DNA of 64,000 bases from CF-46 sp042408445 (GTDB lineage Bacteria > Chloroflexota > Limnocylindria > Limnocylindrales > CSP1-4), in the NCBI GenBank assembly GCA_042408445.1, contig JBHORC010000011.1:59585-123584 (forward strand), in the 5' to 3' direction. The notes below the pieces were generated by a model that saw only the letters and a list, made by a program, of their open reading frames with translations, ran no database searches and was not told the origin of the DNA. Of this stretch, positions 15,891-23,627 are shown piece by piece (positions within the stretch are counted from its first letter, which is position 1; every line of letters begins with the position of its first letter). The position numbers were made by a program, and so were the translations under genes.

Positions 15891-17849
15891 ATGAAGACGA
15901 CTGTTCGGTACCCGGGGACGGCTGCGATCCTCGACGGCTCGGAGGCGATCGCGTCGGTCGAGACCCGGATCAGCGAGATCGCCTGCGCCTACCCGATCAC
16001 GCCCTCGACGACGATGGCAGCGATCTTCCAGGCTGCGGTCGCAGACGGCCGGCCGAACCTCTGGGGAACGCCGCTCCGCTTCGTCGAGCTCGAGTCGGAG
16101 CACTCCTCCGCGTCGTCCGCCGAGGGCGCCGCGCTCGCGGGCGCGCGCGTCACCAACTTCACCGCGGGCCAGGGCCTCGTCCTGATGAAGGAGGTCCTGT
16201 TCGTCATCTCCGGCAAGCGACTCCCGGTCGTGTTCCACGTCGGCGCGCGCGCGCTGACGAGCCAGGCGCTGAACATCCACGCCGGGCACGACGACGTGAT
16301 GGCCGTCGCCGACGCGGGCTGGGGGATCCTGTTCGCCCGGAACGCCCAGGAGGCCGCCGATCTCACCGCGATCGCGCGACGGGTCGCCGAGGTCTCGGAG
16401 GTCCCGTTCTTCGTCGTGCAGGACGGCTTCCTGACGACCCACACGATGGAGTCGATGCGCCTCCCCGAGGACGAGCTGCTCCACGAGTTCGTCGGGGATC
16501 CCCGCCAGCGGATCCGGGCCTGGTTCGACCCGGCCACGCCGCTGATGACGGGCGTCGTCCAGAACCAGGACAGCTACATGAAGGGCCGGATCGGCCAGCG
16601 CACGTTCTACGAGCGGCTGCCCGGAGCGCTCGCGAGCGCGTTCGCGGATTGGGAAACGCTGACCGGCCGTCACTACGCGCCGATCGAGACCTACCGGACC
16701 GAGGACGCGTGCGAGGTGATCGTCGCGATGGGCACGATCGCCGACACCGCCACCGCCGTCGTCGATCATCTCCGCGGCCTTGGGCGAGCCGTCGGTTCCG
16801 TCGCGGTCACGAGCTACCGACCGTTCCCGGCCGAGGAGCTCTGGGCAGCGCTCCGCGGCGCGCGCTCCGTCGCGGTCATCGAGCGGACCGACGAGCCGGC
16901 AGCGGCCGACAACCCGTTGACCCGTGAGGTCAAGGCCGCGCTCTTCGACCACGCCGCAGACGGTGCCATGATCCCGCGCGTCCGGTCCGTCTCGGCCGGA
17001 CTGGGCTCGCGTGACGTGACGCCCGGTGATCTCCTCGCCGTGTTCGACTGGCTCGCCGATCCAGCAACCCCCGCCGCCGCCCGCTATGCGACGCTCGGCG
17101 TCCGGCACCCGACGGCGCTCGCGGCGAAGCCTTTGGACCTTCGGCCGGCCGGCGCCTACAGCGTCCGTGGCCACTCGATCGGTGGCTTCGGCTCCGTCAC
17201 CACGAACAAGCTCGTCGCCGCGGTCGTCGGCGGCCTGTTCGGGCTGCAGGTCCAGGCGTACCCCCGCTACGGCTCCGAGAAGAAGGGCCTGCCGACCTCC
17301 TACTACCTGACCGTCGCCACGGAGCGGGTCCGGCTCCACGGTGAGATCGAGACCGTGGACTTCGTCTCGCTCCACGACGTCGCGGCCTTCCGCCAGGGCG
17401 ATCCGCTCCACGGCCTCGTCGACGGCGGGATCGTCTTCGTCTCGTCGCCGGAGCGGGACGCCGATGCGATCTGGCGGTCGATCCCGCCCGACGCCCGGAA
17501 GGAGATGCTCCGTCGCCGAATCCGCCTGATCGCCCTGGACACCGCGGGTCTCGCCCGCGACCGCGCACCACGGCCGGAGCTCGTCCTGCGGATGCAGGGG
17601 GTCGCGCTCGTTGGCGCGTTCCTCCGTGCGACGCCCTTCGCCGAGCAGGCGGGCTACGGCCGGGACGATCTGCTCCAGGCGCTCCGGCCCCACCTCGAGC
17701 GCTTCTTCGGGAAGCGCGGCGGGCGCGTCGTCGACGCCAATCTCGACCTGGTCGCGGCCGCGTACGACGCCGTCGTCGACGTGACCGCCGGCCTCCACTC
17801 GCCGAACCCTGCAGCCGTGACTCCGGCTGCGCTCCCGGAGGTGTCGTGA
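15891..17849 (+). CDS. pyruvate (2-oxoacid):ferredoxin oxidoreductase, alpha-gamma fusion subunit
   Basis: A 652-residue protein. The alpha (pyrimidine-binding) part covers about 1-400, with AYPITPSTTMAAIF and NFTAGQGLVLMKE. The gamma domain follows (about 430-640), with RGHSIGGFGSVTTNK and YPRYGSEKKGLPT. It joins the beta subunit two genes downstream to form the enzyme that converts pyruvate and CoA to acetyl-CoA, CO2 and reduced ferredoxin. The loop residues fit pyruvate, but other 2-oxoacids cannot be excluded. It has no ferredoxin domain of its own, as this is on the beta subunit. Leaderless start under two boxes. Confidence 0.92.
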   Translation: MKTTVRYPGTAAILDGSEAIASVETRISEIACAYPITPSTTMAAIFQAAVADGRPNLWGTPLRFVELESEHSSASSAEGAALAGARVTNFTAGQGLVLMKEVLFVISGKRLPVVFHVGARALTSQALNIHAGHDDVMAVADAGWGILFARNAQEAADLTAIARRVAEVSEVPFFVVQDGFLTTHTMESMRLPEDELLHEFVGDPRQRIRAWFDPATPLMTGVVQNQDSYMKGRIGQRTFYERLPGALASAFADWETLTGRHYAPIETYRTEDACEVIVAMGTIADTATAVVDHLRGLGRAVGSVAVTSYRPFPAEELWAALRGARSVAVIERTDEPAAADNPLTREVKAALFDHAADGAMIPRVRSVSAGLGSRDVTPGDLLAVFDWLADPATPAAARYATLGVRHPTALAAKPLDLRPAGAYSVRGHSIGGFGSVTTNKLVAAVVGGLFGLQVQAYPRYGSEKKGLPTSYYLTVATERVRLHGEIETVDFVSLHDVAAFRQGDPLHGLVDGGIVFVSSPERDADAIWRSIPPDARKEMLRRRIRLIALDTAGLARDRAPRPELVLRMQGVALVGAFLRATPFAEQAGYGRDDLLQALRPHLERFFGKRGGRVVDANLDLVAAAYDAVVDVTAGLHSPNPAAVTPAALPEVS

Positions 17850-18268
17850 TGGCTGACGTCGTGCCGGCGCGGGTGGTCGGGACGCTGATGACGCGAGAGC
17901 CGATCGTCGCGAACGTGGACATGCCGCTGATCGATGCGGTCGAGCTCATGGACTTCTACCGGGTGAGCGGCCTCCCCGTCATCGACTGGGACGGGCGGCT
18001 CGTCGGCGTGATCAGCCAGACGGATCTGCTGCACGCACGGGGGGTGGAGCGGCTGTGGGGCAGCTGGCCGGGCCTGACCGTCCGACACCTGATGACCGAG
18101 CCGGCTGTATCCGTACGGGCGGACACGACCCTGAACGACGCCGCGCAGCTGATGGAGGACCTCCGGATCCACCGCCTGGTCGTCGTGGCGTCCGATGACG
18201 AGACGCCGGTCGGCGTCCTGTCCGTGAGCGACCTCGTGCACGACATGGCGACCGGAGACCCGCTGTGA
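17846..18268 (+). CDS. CBS-domain pair protein embedded in the PFOR operon
   Basis: A 140-residue protein made of two CBS motifs (about 9-62, VGTLMTREPIVANVD and GLPVIDWDGRLVGVI; and 75-132, VRHLMTEPAVSVRAD and PVGVLSVSDLV). CBS pairs bind adenosyl ligands such as AMP or ATP and act as energy sensors. It overlaps both flanking PFOR genes (GTGA at each side), so it is made with the enzyme and could regulate it. It resembles the hypoxic-response CBS protein Hrp1 of mycobacteria in size and fold, which is a DevR target there. The GTG at 17846 or the ATG at 17849 may be used. Confidence 0.85.
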   Translation: MMADVVPARVVGTLMTREPIVANVDMPLIDAVELMDFYRVSGLPVIDWDGRLVGVISQTDLLHARGVERLWGSWPGLTVRHLMTEPAVSVRADTTLNDAAQLMEDLRIHRLVVVASDDETPVGVLSVSDLVHDMATGDPL

Positions 18269-19950
18269 GCGAGCTCGCGACCTTCGATCTTGCCGCCCCG
18301 CCGCTCAAGACGGCCGGTGAGCCGATGGAGGCCCAGACCGGGCGCCTCGGCCCGGCGACCGGCGTCCTCGACATGCACGGCTACGTGGATGAGTTCAACG
18401 GAACGATCGTCGACGCCTATCGCCGCGGAGTTGCGGACCAGGAGCTTCCGAGCGAGATCGGCGTCGCCCGGAGCGTCATCCCGCCGGGAACCGCGGCCGC
18501 TCGCGACTTCAGCGGCCTCGCTCCGACGATCCCCGAGTTCGTCCTGGACGCCTGCGTCGGCTGCATGACCTGCGTCAGCGCGTGTCCCGATTCGGCGATC
18601 CTCGGCATCGCCCAGCCGGAGCGCGTCGTCGACGCGGCGATCGAGACCTTCGCGGCGGGGGAGCGGCGGCCCGAGGAGGCCGCGCGGACCGCGCGCGCCC
18701 ACTTCGCCAGGACGACGAAGTACGCCGACGTCCCTGCCAGGCGCGGCCTCGAGCCGGCGGCTTTCGGGATCTTCGTGGACCCGGTCCATTGCAAGGGCTG
18801 CGCCGAATGCGTGGAGGTCTGCCACGCCCTCGGCTACGACGCGCTCCGGATGATTCCGAAGGAGCCGGGGAGCTCGAAGGCGGACGGGACGGTCGAGCAG
18901 TACCGGCGCGACATGCGGTTCTTCCGGAGCCTGCCACCGACCCCGCCGGAGTACCGCAACGAGCGGGCGCTTGCCGACCTCATGCTCGGCGAGCACGCGT
19001 TCGGCTACGTCGGCGGCGCCGGGTCGTGCTCCGGCTGCGGCGAGGGGACGGCGATCCGGATGATGGTCGCCGCGACGCGCCAGGTTCACGGCCCGGATTC
19101 GCTCGGCGTGGTCGCGGCGACGGGTTGCAACACCGTCTTCGGCAGCACGTACCCTTGGAACCCCTATCTCGTGCCCTGGACGAACTCGCTGTTCGAGAAC
19201 GCGGCCGCCGTCGCGCTCGGGATCCGGACCCGCTGGGAGCAGGAGGGCAACGCCGACTGGCGGCTGTGGGTCATCGGCGGCGACGGGGCGATGTACGACA
19301 TCGGCTTCCAGGCGCTGTCGCGGTTCGTCGCGTCCGGCACGGACGCCAAGGTCCTCGTGCTCGACACGCAGGTCTACTCCAACACCGGCGGTCAGGCATC
19401 GACGGCGTCGTTCGGCGGGCAGGTGACGAAGCTCTCCGCCTTCGGCCACGACCTCCACGGCCGGCCCGAGCCGCGGAAGGAGCTGGGACGGATCCTCGTC
19501 GCCCACGGCAACGCCTACGTTGCCCAGACCACGCCGGCCCACATCAACCACTTCTACCGCTCGATCATGGAGGCGAACGCCTTCCCCGGGCCGGCGGTCG
19601 TCATCGTCTACTCGGCGTGCATGCCGGAGCACGGGATCGCGGATGACGCCGCGACGCGGCAGGCAAAGCTCGCCGTGGACTCCCGCGCCTTCCCGCTCTT
19701 CACCTACGACCCGCGGCGCGGAGAGACGATCGCGGAGCGGCTGTCGCTCCAGGGGAACCCCGCGATCAAGGGCGACTGGTCCGCGTTGCCGGACGGCACG
19801 CCGGTCGACTTCCTGACCTTCGCCCGATCCGAGGGCCGGTTCGCTCCCCATTTCGGGGCGGATGACTCGCCGAGCCCGGAGATCCTCGCGACGAACGACG
19901 ACCGGCTCGCGAACTGGCGGACGCTGCAGGAGCTCGCCGGCGTCCGCTGA
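18265..19950 (+). CDS. pyruvate:ferredoxin oxidoreductase, ferredoxin-TPP beta subunit
   Basis: A 561-residue protein. Residues 90-190 carry two 4Fe-4S motifs (DACVGCMTCVSACP and VHCKGCAECVEVCH). Residues 245-480 form the thiamine diphosphate domain: GSCSGCGEG, TGCNTVFGSTYPWNPY, and the TPP/Mg motif GDGAMYD with YSNTGGQAST. It completes the PFOR of the first gene of the operon. The stop is followed after 24 bp by a strong hairpin. The GTG start overlaps the CBS stop (GTGA). The C-terminal 90 residues contain a short FDTFARSEGRFAPHF-like module seen in split-type enzymes. Confidence 0.92.
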   Translation: MSELATFDLAAPPLKTAGEPMEAQTGRLGPATGVLDMHGYVDEFNGTIVDAYRRGVADQELPSEIGVARSVIPPGTAAARDFSGLAPTIPEFVLDACVGCMTCVSACPDSAILGIAQPERVVDAAIETFAAGERRPEEAARTARAHFARTTKYADVPARRGLEPAAFGIFVDPVHCKGCAECVEVCHALGYDALRMIPKEPGSSKADGTVEQYRRDMRFFRSLPPTPPEYRNERALADLMLGEHAFGYVGGAGSCSGCGEGTAIRMMVAATRQVHGPDSLGVVAATGCNTVFGSTYPWNPYLVPWTNSLFENAAAVALGIRTRWEQEGNADWRLWVIGGDGAMYDIGFQALSRFVASGTDAKVLVLDTQVYSNTGGQASTASFGGQVTKLSAFGHDLHGRPEPRKELGRILVAHGNAYVAQTTPAHINHFYRSIMEANAFPGPAVVIVYSACMPEHGIADDAATRQAKLAVDSRAFPLFTYDPRRGETIAERLSLQGNPAIKGDWSALPDGTPVDFLTFARSEGRFAPHFGADDSPSPEILATNDDRLANWRTLQELAGVR

Positions 19951-19974
19951 CGACCAACGCCCGTCCGAGGACGG

Positions 19975-20001
19975 CGGTTCGGCCCGCTCGGGGCCGAACC
20001 G
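19975..20001 (+). terminator. hairpin terminator after the PFOR operon
   Basis: A perfect 10-bp stem (CGGTTCGGCC with GGCCGAACCG) and a 7-base loop, 24 bp past the last PFOR stop codon. No T-tract follows, so its strength is uncertain. Confidence 0.6.
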
Positions 20002-20017
20002 GCTTGCGTCGACGATC

Positions 20018-20083
20018 AGGCCGTCCGTCCCCCCGCGATCGGTCGGCTCGGCCCTGCCCGGATCGAGGGTGGAACTCCACCAT
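20018..20083 (+). promoter_or_regulatory. promoter with paired DevR-like boxes before the small membrane-protein gene
   Basis: Box 20018-20031 (AGGCC-GTCC-GTCCC) and box 20041-20054 (GGTCG-GCTC-GGCCC) have centres 23 bp apart. CACCAT at 20078-20083 would give a start near 20090, placing the proximal box at -42.5. An inverted repeat (20068-20081, GGTGGA and TCCACC) overlaps the -10 element. One half-site of the second box is weak. Confidence 0.4.
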
Positions 20084-20126
20084 CTGAATCGACGACGCGC
20101 GGAGCGTCGATGAAAGGAGGCAGACG

Positions 20127-20441
20127 ATGGAGTTTGCCATCAGTCTCGGGTTCGGTGGATGGGTGCTCCTGATCCTGGGGGCCGCCCTCATCGGCGGCGT
20201 CGCCCAGCTCATCGGCCAGCCACACACCGGCTTCGAATGGATCGCCCCGGCGATCGCGGCCGCGATCGGCGCGCTCGTCGCGAGCGAGTTCATCGTCGGC
20301 TGGCAGGCGTTCGAGCCGGTCTGGGACGGCCTTGCCCTGGTCCCGGCGATCGTCGGTGGCGTCGTGTTCGGCGCCGCGGCCGACATCGCGACGAGGTACC
20401 TCACGGGCGGGACGTATTCGGGCCGACCGATGTCCGCCTGA
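20127..20441 (+). CDS. small integral membrane protein, YeaQ/GlsB-like
   Basis: A 104-residue protein with three or four hydrophobic segments (about 10-28, 40-60, 72-92) rich in Gly and Ala (GGWVLLILGAALIGGVAQLIG). The glycine-rich pattern resembles the transglycosylase-associated (GlsB/YeaQ) family, but the match is loose. An AAAGGAGG lies 7-10 bp before the ATG. It is followed by a strong terminator and could be a stand-alone unit, or readthrough may reach the flavodoxin gene 80 bp downstream. Confidence 0.65.
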   Translation: MEFAISLGFGGWVLLILGAALIGGVAQLIGQPHTGFEWIAPAIAAAIGALVASEFIVGWQAFEPVWDGLALVPAIVGGVVFGAAADIATRYLTGGTYSGRPMSA

Positions 20442-20463
20442 CCACGTCAGCCCATGTCACCAG

Positions 20464-20491
20464 CCGGCCCGCCAGCACCCTGGCGGGCCGG
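20464..20491 (+). terminator. strong hairpin terminator
   Basis: A perfect 12-bp stem (CCGGCCCGCCAG and its complement) with a 4-base loop (CACC), followed by TTGTTC. It lies between the small membrane-protein gene and the flavodoxin gene. Confidence 0.75.
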
Positions 20492-20521
20492 TTGTTCCCG
20501 GCCCGCTCGAAAGGAGCTTCC

Positions 20522-21049
20522 ATGAAGGCCGTCGTCGTCTACGAATCCCACTGGGGCAACACGGAGGCCGTGGCCCGCGCCATCGCCGAGGGCATCGGCC
20601 CCGACGCTCAGGCGCTTCCCACGGACGAGGCGACCGCCGAGGTCGTGGGCCCCGCGGACCTCATCGTCGCGGGAGCGCCGGTGATGGCGTTCGGGCTCCC
20701 GGGCGAGCGCGCCCTGACCGGCCTTGAGCGATCTGCGCATACCGCGGAGACGCCCCCGGACCTTTCGCGCATCTCCCTGCGAACGTGGCTCAACGCCCTC
20801 CCGCAGGGACATGCCGTTGCAGCGGCCTTCGAAACGAGGATGCGCTGGTCGCCGGGCGGTGCCACGGGCACGATCGAGCGGTCACTCACGGGCCATGGCC
20901 ACCGGATCGTCTCCCAGGGCCACAAGTTCGTGGTCACCGGGCAGTCCGGACCGCTTCGCGATGGCGAGCTGGACCGGGCACGCCAGTGGGGCGCCGAGCT
21001 CGGCCTGGCGGCACGGACGGCTGCCTCTGCCGCGGCCGCCCGACAATGA
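20522..21049 (+). CDS. flavodoxin-like protein
   Basis: A 175-residue protein beginning KAVVVYESHWGNTEAVARAIAEGI, in which the loop S-x-W-G-N-T-E is the FMN phosphate-binding loop of flavodoxins. APVMAF and GHKFVVTGQSG follow. It probably carries electrons, but the insert between about 55 and 100 is less typical of a true ferredoxin substitute. A strong AAAGGAG precedes the ATG. Only the terminator separates it from the upstream gene. The downstream small gene starts 15 bp later, so the two may be transcribed together. Confidence 0.85.
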   Translation: MKAVVVYESHWGNTEAVARAIAEGIGPDAQALPTDEATAEVVGPADLIVAGAPVMAFGLPGERALTGLERSAHTAETPPDLSRISLRTWLNALPQGHAVAAAFETRMRWSPGGATGTIERSLTGHGHRIVSQGHKFVVTGQSGPLRDGELDRARQWGAELGLAARTAASAAAARQ

Positions 21050-21064
21050 CGGGAGGAATGTTCG

Positions 21065-21457
21065 ATGTCGAAGGCAACCATCACCCGCGTCTTCGTCGGT
21101 AGCATCGTCGCGTTCGTCGGTGCGATCGTCCTGCTCGTCGTCGCGATCCTCGCGGCGTTCGCAAGTGGCGCCGTCGTGACAACGGGGCCCGACGTCACCG
21201 GCTTCGAGCCGTCGGCTCTCGCCTGGACGACCGTCGGCTTCATGGCCGTCGGGGTCCTCGTCGCGATCGGCGCAGCGATCGCGCAGTTCGTCGCCTGGAT
21301 CGGGGCCGTCATCAACACGTCCCGGCTCGAGGACAAGACGTGGTTCATCCTGCTGCTCGTCCTCGGACTGCTGAGCTTCGGCTTCATCGCCATGCTCGTG
21401 TACGTGCTCGCTGGACCCGACGGGCTGGAGGAGAACCGCCGGCTGCAGCCAGCCTGA
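21065..21457 (+). CDS. small four-segment membrane protein, DUF4112/phospholipase_D-nuclease-like N-terminal type
   Basis: A 130-residue membrane protein with hydrophobic segments near 7-38, 53-70, 74-88 and 95-120. The last two, with the NTSRLEDKTWFILLLVLGLLSFGFIAMLVYV pattern split over the loop, look like the short membrane domain PLDc_N-type proteins. No catalytic residues are seen. The start has GGGAGGA upstream. It follows the flavodoxin gene by 15 bp. Function is unknown. Confidence 0.6.
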   Translation: MSKATITRVFVGSIVAFVGAIVLLVVAILAAFASGAVVTTGPDVTGFEPSALAWTTVGFMAVGVLVAIGAAIAQFVAWIGAVINTSRLEDKTWFILLLVLGLLSFGFIAMLVYVLAGPDGLEENRRLQPA

Positions 21458-21582
21458 CGACGATTGTGGCCGTGCCTGACGCGGCCGCCAGACCAGCGGA
21501 TCCGAACAGGGTCCGCTGGTTCGTCATCGCCCAGCTGGCTGAACCCGCGGCCCCCGGGCCTTGGTTCCGCGCCGTCGTGGGA

Positions 21583-22353
21583 TCAGACGGTCTCGTTCGC
21601 GATCCGCAGCTGGCGCTCCGTCCAGTGGATGAGCCCGCCCAGCTGATCGCCGGACAGCCGATCGCAGGCGAACGACCAGTGGACCGAGACAACGTCGCCG
21701 AGTTCGACACCGGCCACGAACGTCGCTCCATCGCGCCATGCCTGGATCCGCTCGGGCCGGGGCGACCCGAGGACGAGCCGGCCGTCCGTCATCCCGAGCG
21801 GGACCACGTTCACGACGAGGAACTCGGCGTCCCGTTCGAGAACCCGACCCCATCGGATCCGGCAGGAGTCGATGACGTCCAGCACGTGGTCAACCGAGCC
21901 GGACCGCATCAGGCCGACCCGCGGGAAGACGTCCAGGACGTGGAACGCGTGGACGGGAACGGCGCCACGATCCGGCTTGCCGGCAAGCCACCGCCAGCCG
22001 TCCGGGCGGAGACGCGGCCGGAACCGCGTCGCCAGCGAGTCGGCGAGCGTGTCCGGTCGGACCCCGTCGAGCAGCGAATTGCCGAGCCAGTACGCCTCGA
22101 CGACCCGCCGATCGAGTGGATCGGCAAGGCCGTTCGACCGGGCGATCAGCTCGAGGTACGGCCATGCACCCTCGAATCCCCGGGCGAGCTCGCCGAGCGC
22201 GCGGTCGTCGCCGCCCCCGGCGCCTTCCCCGAACAGCTCCTCGACCGCGTCCGGGCCGCAGTAGCCGAGGCGGTTCGGGCCGTAGGCGTACCGGGCGAAG
22301 AGCGCCGGCCCGGAGCAGGGGAGGCGCCCCGACGACTCAGTCGAGGCGGGCAT
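21583..22353 (-). CDS. DUF6390-like protein
   Basis: A 256-residue soluble protein with the opening FARYAYGPNRLGYCGPDAV and internal VEAYWLGNSLLDGV and HVLDVFPRVGLMRSG. I recognise it as resembling DUF6390, a family of unknown function. I recall it near group 3b hydrogenases in other high-GC bacteria, but this was not checked. It overlaps the upstream DMT transporter by 17 bp, so the two form one transcript. The paired boxes upstream of the transporter therefore also apply here. Cys-containing GYCGP is the only obvious reactive motif. Confidence 0.7.
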   Translation of the reverse strand: MPASTESSGRLPCSGPALFARYAYGPNRLGYCGPDAVEELFGEGAGGGDDRALGELARGFEGAWPYLELIARSNGLADPLDRRVVEAYWLGNSLLDGVRPDTLADSLATRFRPRLRPDGWRWLAGKPDRGAVPVHAFHVLDVFPRVGLMRSGSVDHVLDVIDSCRIRWGRVLERDAEFLVVNVVPLGMTDGRLVLGSPRPERIQAWRDGATFVAGVELGDVVSVHWSFACDRLSGDQLGGLIHWTERQLRIANETV

Positions 22354-23314
22354 CGCCCGTCACGCGGCTGTGGCTCGCGTCCGCCACGTGGCGCGCGGCG
22401 ATCCGGGTCCAGGCGATCAGGAGCGCCGACGCCGCGACGATCAGCGCGTAGCCGACGACGACCTGGCTGCTGGGCACGGATCCCTTCGAGACGGCCGTCA
22501 GCGCGCCGGTGACCACCACGCCCAGCGCGAGCACGCTCGTCACGACCGATGCCGGAGCCCGCTGGAGCGCCGCGAACCACGTCGCGACATAGGCGGCGAG
22601 AATGGTGCCGGTGACGAGCACCCAGCTCCACTGGGCCAGTGAGAGCTGACCGAGCACGGCGAGCTTGCCGGCGAGGACGAGATAGCCGACGAGGATCACG
22701 ACGCCGAGGCCCATCCGCAGCGTCGCGATCGCGTGGCTGCGGACGGACGCCAGGAGCCGGCGGACGACGATCGTCTCGATGGCCCAGAGCAGCGTCGCAA
22801 CGAGGATGAGCGTCTCCCCACTGCCCCAGACGATCCCGTCCGGCGGCAGGACCAGCGCCTGGCCGACGAGCAGCAGCCCGAGCCCCGCGATCGTCGCGAT
22901 GCCAAGCGTCTCACCGAGGAAGGGAACCGCCAGGAAGGCGACCCAGACGAAGAGCGTCTTCTGGATGAACGCGGCGCTCGGCGCGCTGGCCGCCGCGAGG
23001 CCGGTGAAGAAGAGGACGAACGGGACGCTCCCTCCGACGACCGCGACCGCCGCGACGGCCGGCCAATGGCGTCGCTCGATCGCCCGGATGTCGCGTCCCG
23101 CGCCGACCGCCAGCGCAAGCGTGACCAGGACGATCGCGGCAACGCCGTTCTTGAGCGTGGTGAACACGGCCGCGTCGGGCAGCTGCCGGACCGCGAAGGC
23201 GTTCAGGTAGATGGCGAGCCCACTGATGAGCGCGGCACCGACGGCGAGGGCGATGCCCCACTCGGCCCCGCGGGGGATCGCCGAAACCCACCGGCGGCGA
23301 ACAGGCAACGACAT
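22337..23314 (-). CDS. DMT family (EamA) transporter
   Basis: A 325-residue protein with about ten membrane segments arranged as two EamA repeats (about 15-150 and 165-300). A typical opening GAALISGLAIYLNAFAVRQL and the second-repeat WSWVLVTGTILAAYVATWF are seen. EamA proteins export amino acids or metabolites, with no substrate assigned here. AAGGAG lies before the ATG. It is the first gene of a two-gene operon with DUF6390. The 313-bp gap upstream holds the likely promoter (23408-23472) and a remnant of a solute-binding protein gene. Confidence 0.88.
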   Translation of the reverse strand: MSLPVRRRWVSAIPRGAEWGIALAVGAALISGLAIYLNAFAVRQLPDAAVFTTLKNGVAAIVLVTLALAVGAGRDIRAIERRHWPAVAAVAVVGGSVPFVLFFTGLAAASAPSAAFIQKTLFVWVAFLAVPFLGETLGIATIAGLGLLLVGQALVLPPDGIVWGSGETLILVATLLWAIETIVVRRLLASVRSHAIATLRMGLGVVILVGYLVLAGKLAVLGQLSLAQWSWVLVTGTILAAYVATWFAALQRAPASVVTSVLALGVVVTGALTAVSKGSVPSSQVVVGYALIVAASALLIAWTRIAARHVADASHSRVTGDARLD

Positions 23315-23407
23315 CAGCGGCTCCTTCCCGCGCTCGGCGCGGCAGCGTGCGACCTCGAATCGGAACGCGAACCCGGTGCCTTCGCAGGGTCCTCACCCCT
23401 CGAAGCC

Positions 23408-23472
23408 ATGGTCCGGTCCGAGCCGCGGCCGCCGACCGTGCTGGCCGTCATGAACCCCGGGCCAAGCGGCCC
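23408..23472 (-). promoter_or_regulatory. promoter with paired DevR-like boxes for the transporter-DUF6390 operon
   Basis: A perfect box GGGCC-AAGC-GGCCC (23459-23472) and a weaker one GTGCT-GGCC-GTCAT (23438-23451) have centres 21 bp apart. GACCAT (23408-23413, minus) predicts a start near 23401, which puts the boxes at -43.5 and -64.5. The 5' leader before the ATG at 23314 would be 87 bases. Confidence 0.5.
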
Positions 23473-23523
23473 GTCACGGCAAGGCCGGTCGGCACCGTCG
23501 CTCGGCCCGTCCGAAGTCGGAGG

Positions 23524-23614
23524 TCAGCGCCTGGGCCGGGCGCACCGAATGTCCGCGGCGACTCTCTGCACGGCTGCCGCGGCAGCGGCTGCCTCGGTCT
23601 CGCCGAGAGAGCCC
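23524..23614 (-). pseudogene. C-terminal remnant of a solute-binding protein gene
   Basis: On the minus strand a short open stretch reads GETEAAAAAAAVQRVAADIR and then a stop. It matches the end of the intact solute-binding protein at 25521 (GETGAAAAAGAVQRVAANLR). A 21-base stretch (23554-23574 versus 25557-25577) is identical. An in-frame stop precedes the remnant, and nothing else of the protein remains, so it is best read as a decayed or recombined copy. It lies between the MerR gene and the DMT transporter promoter. Confidence 0.55.
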
Positions 23615-23627
23615 TGTCATTCGCCCG

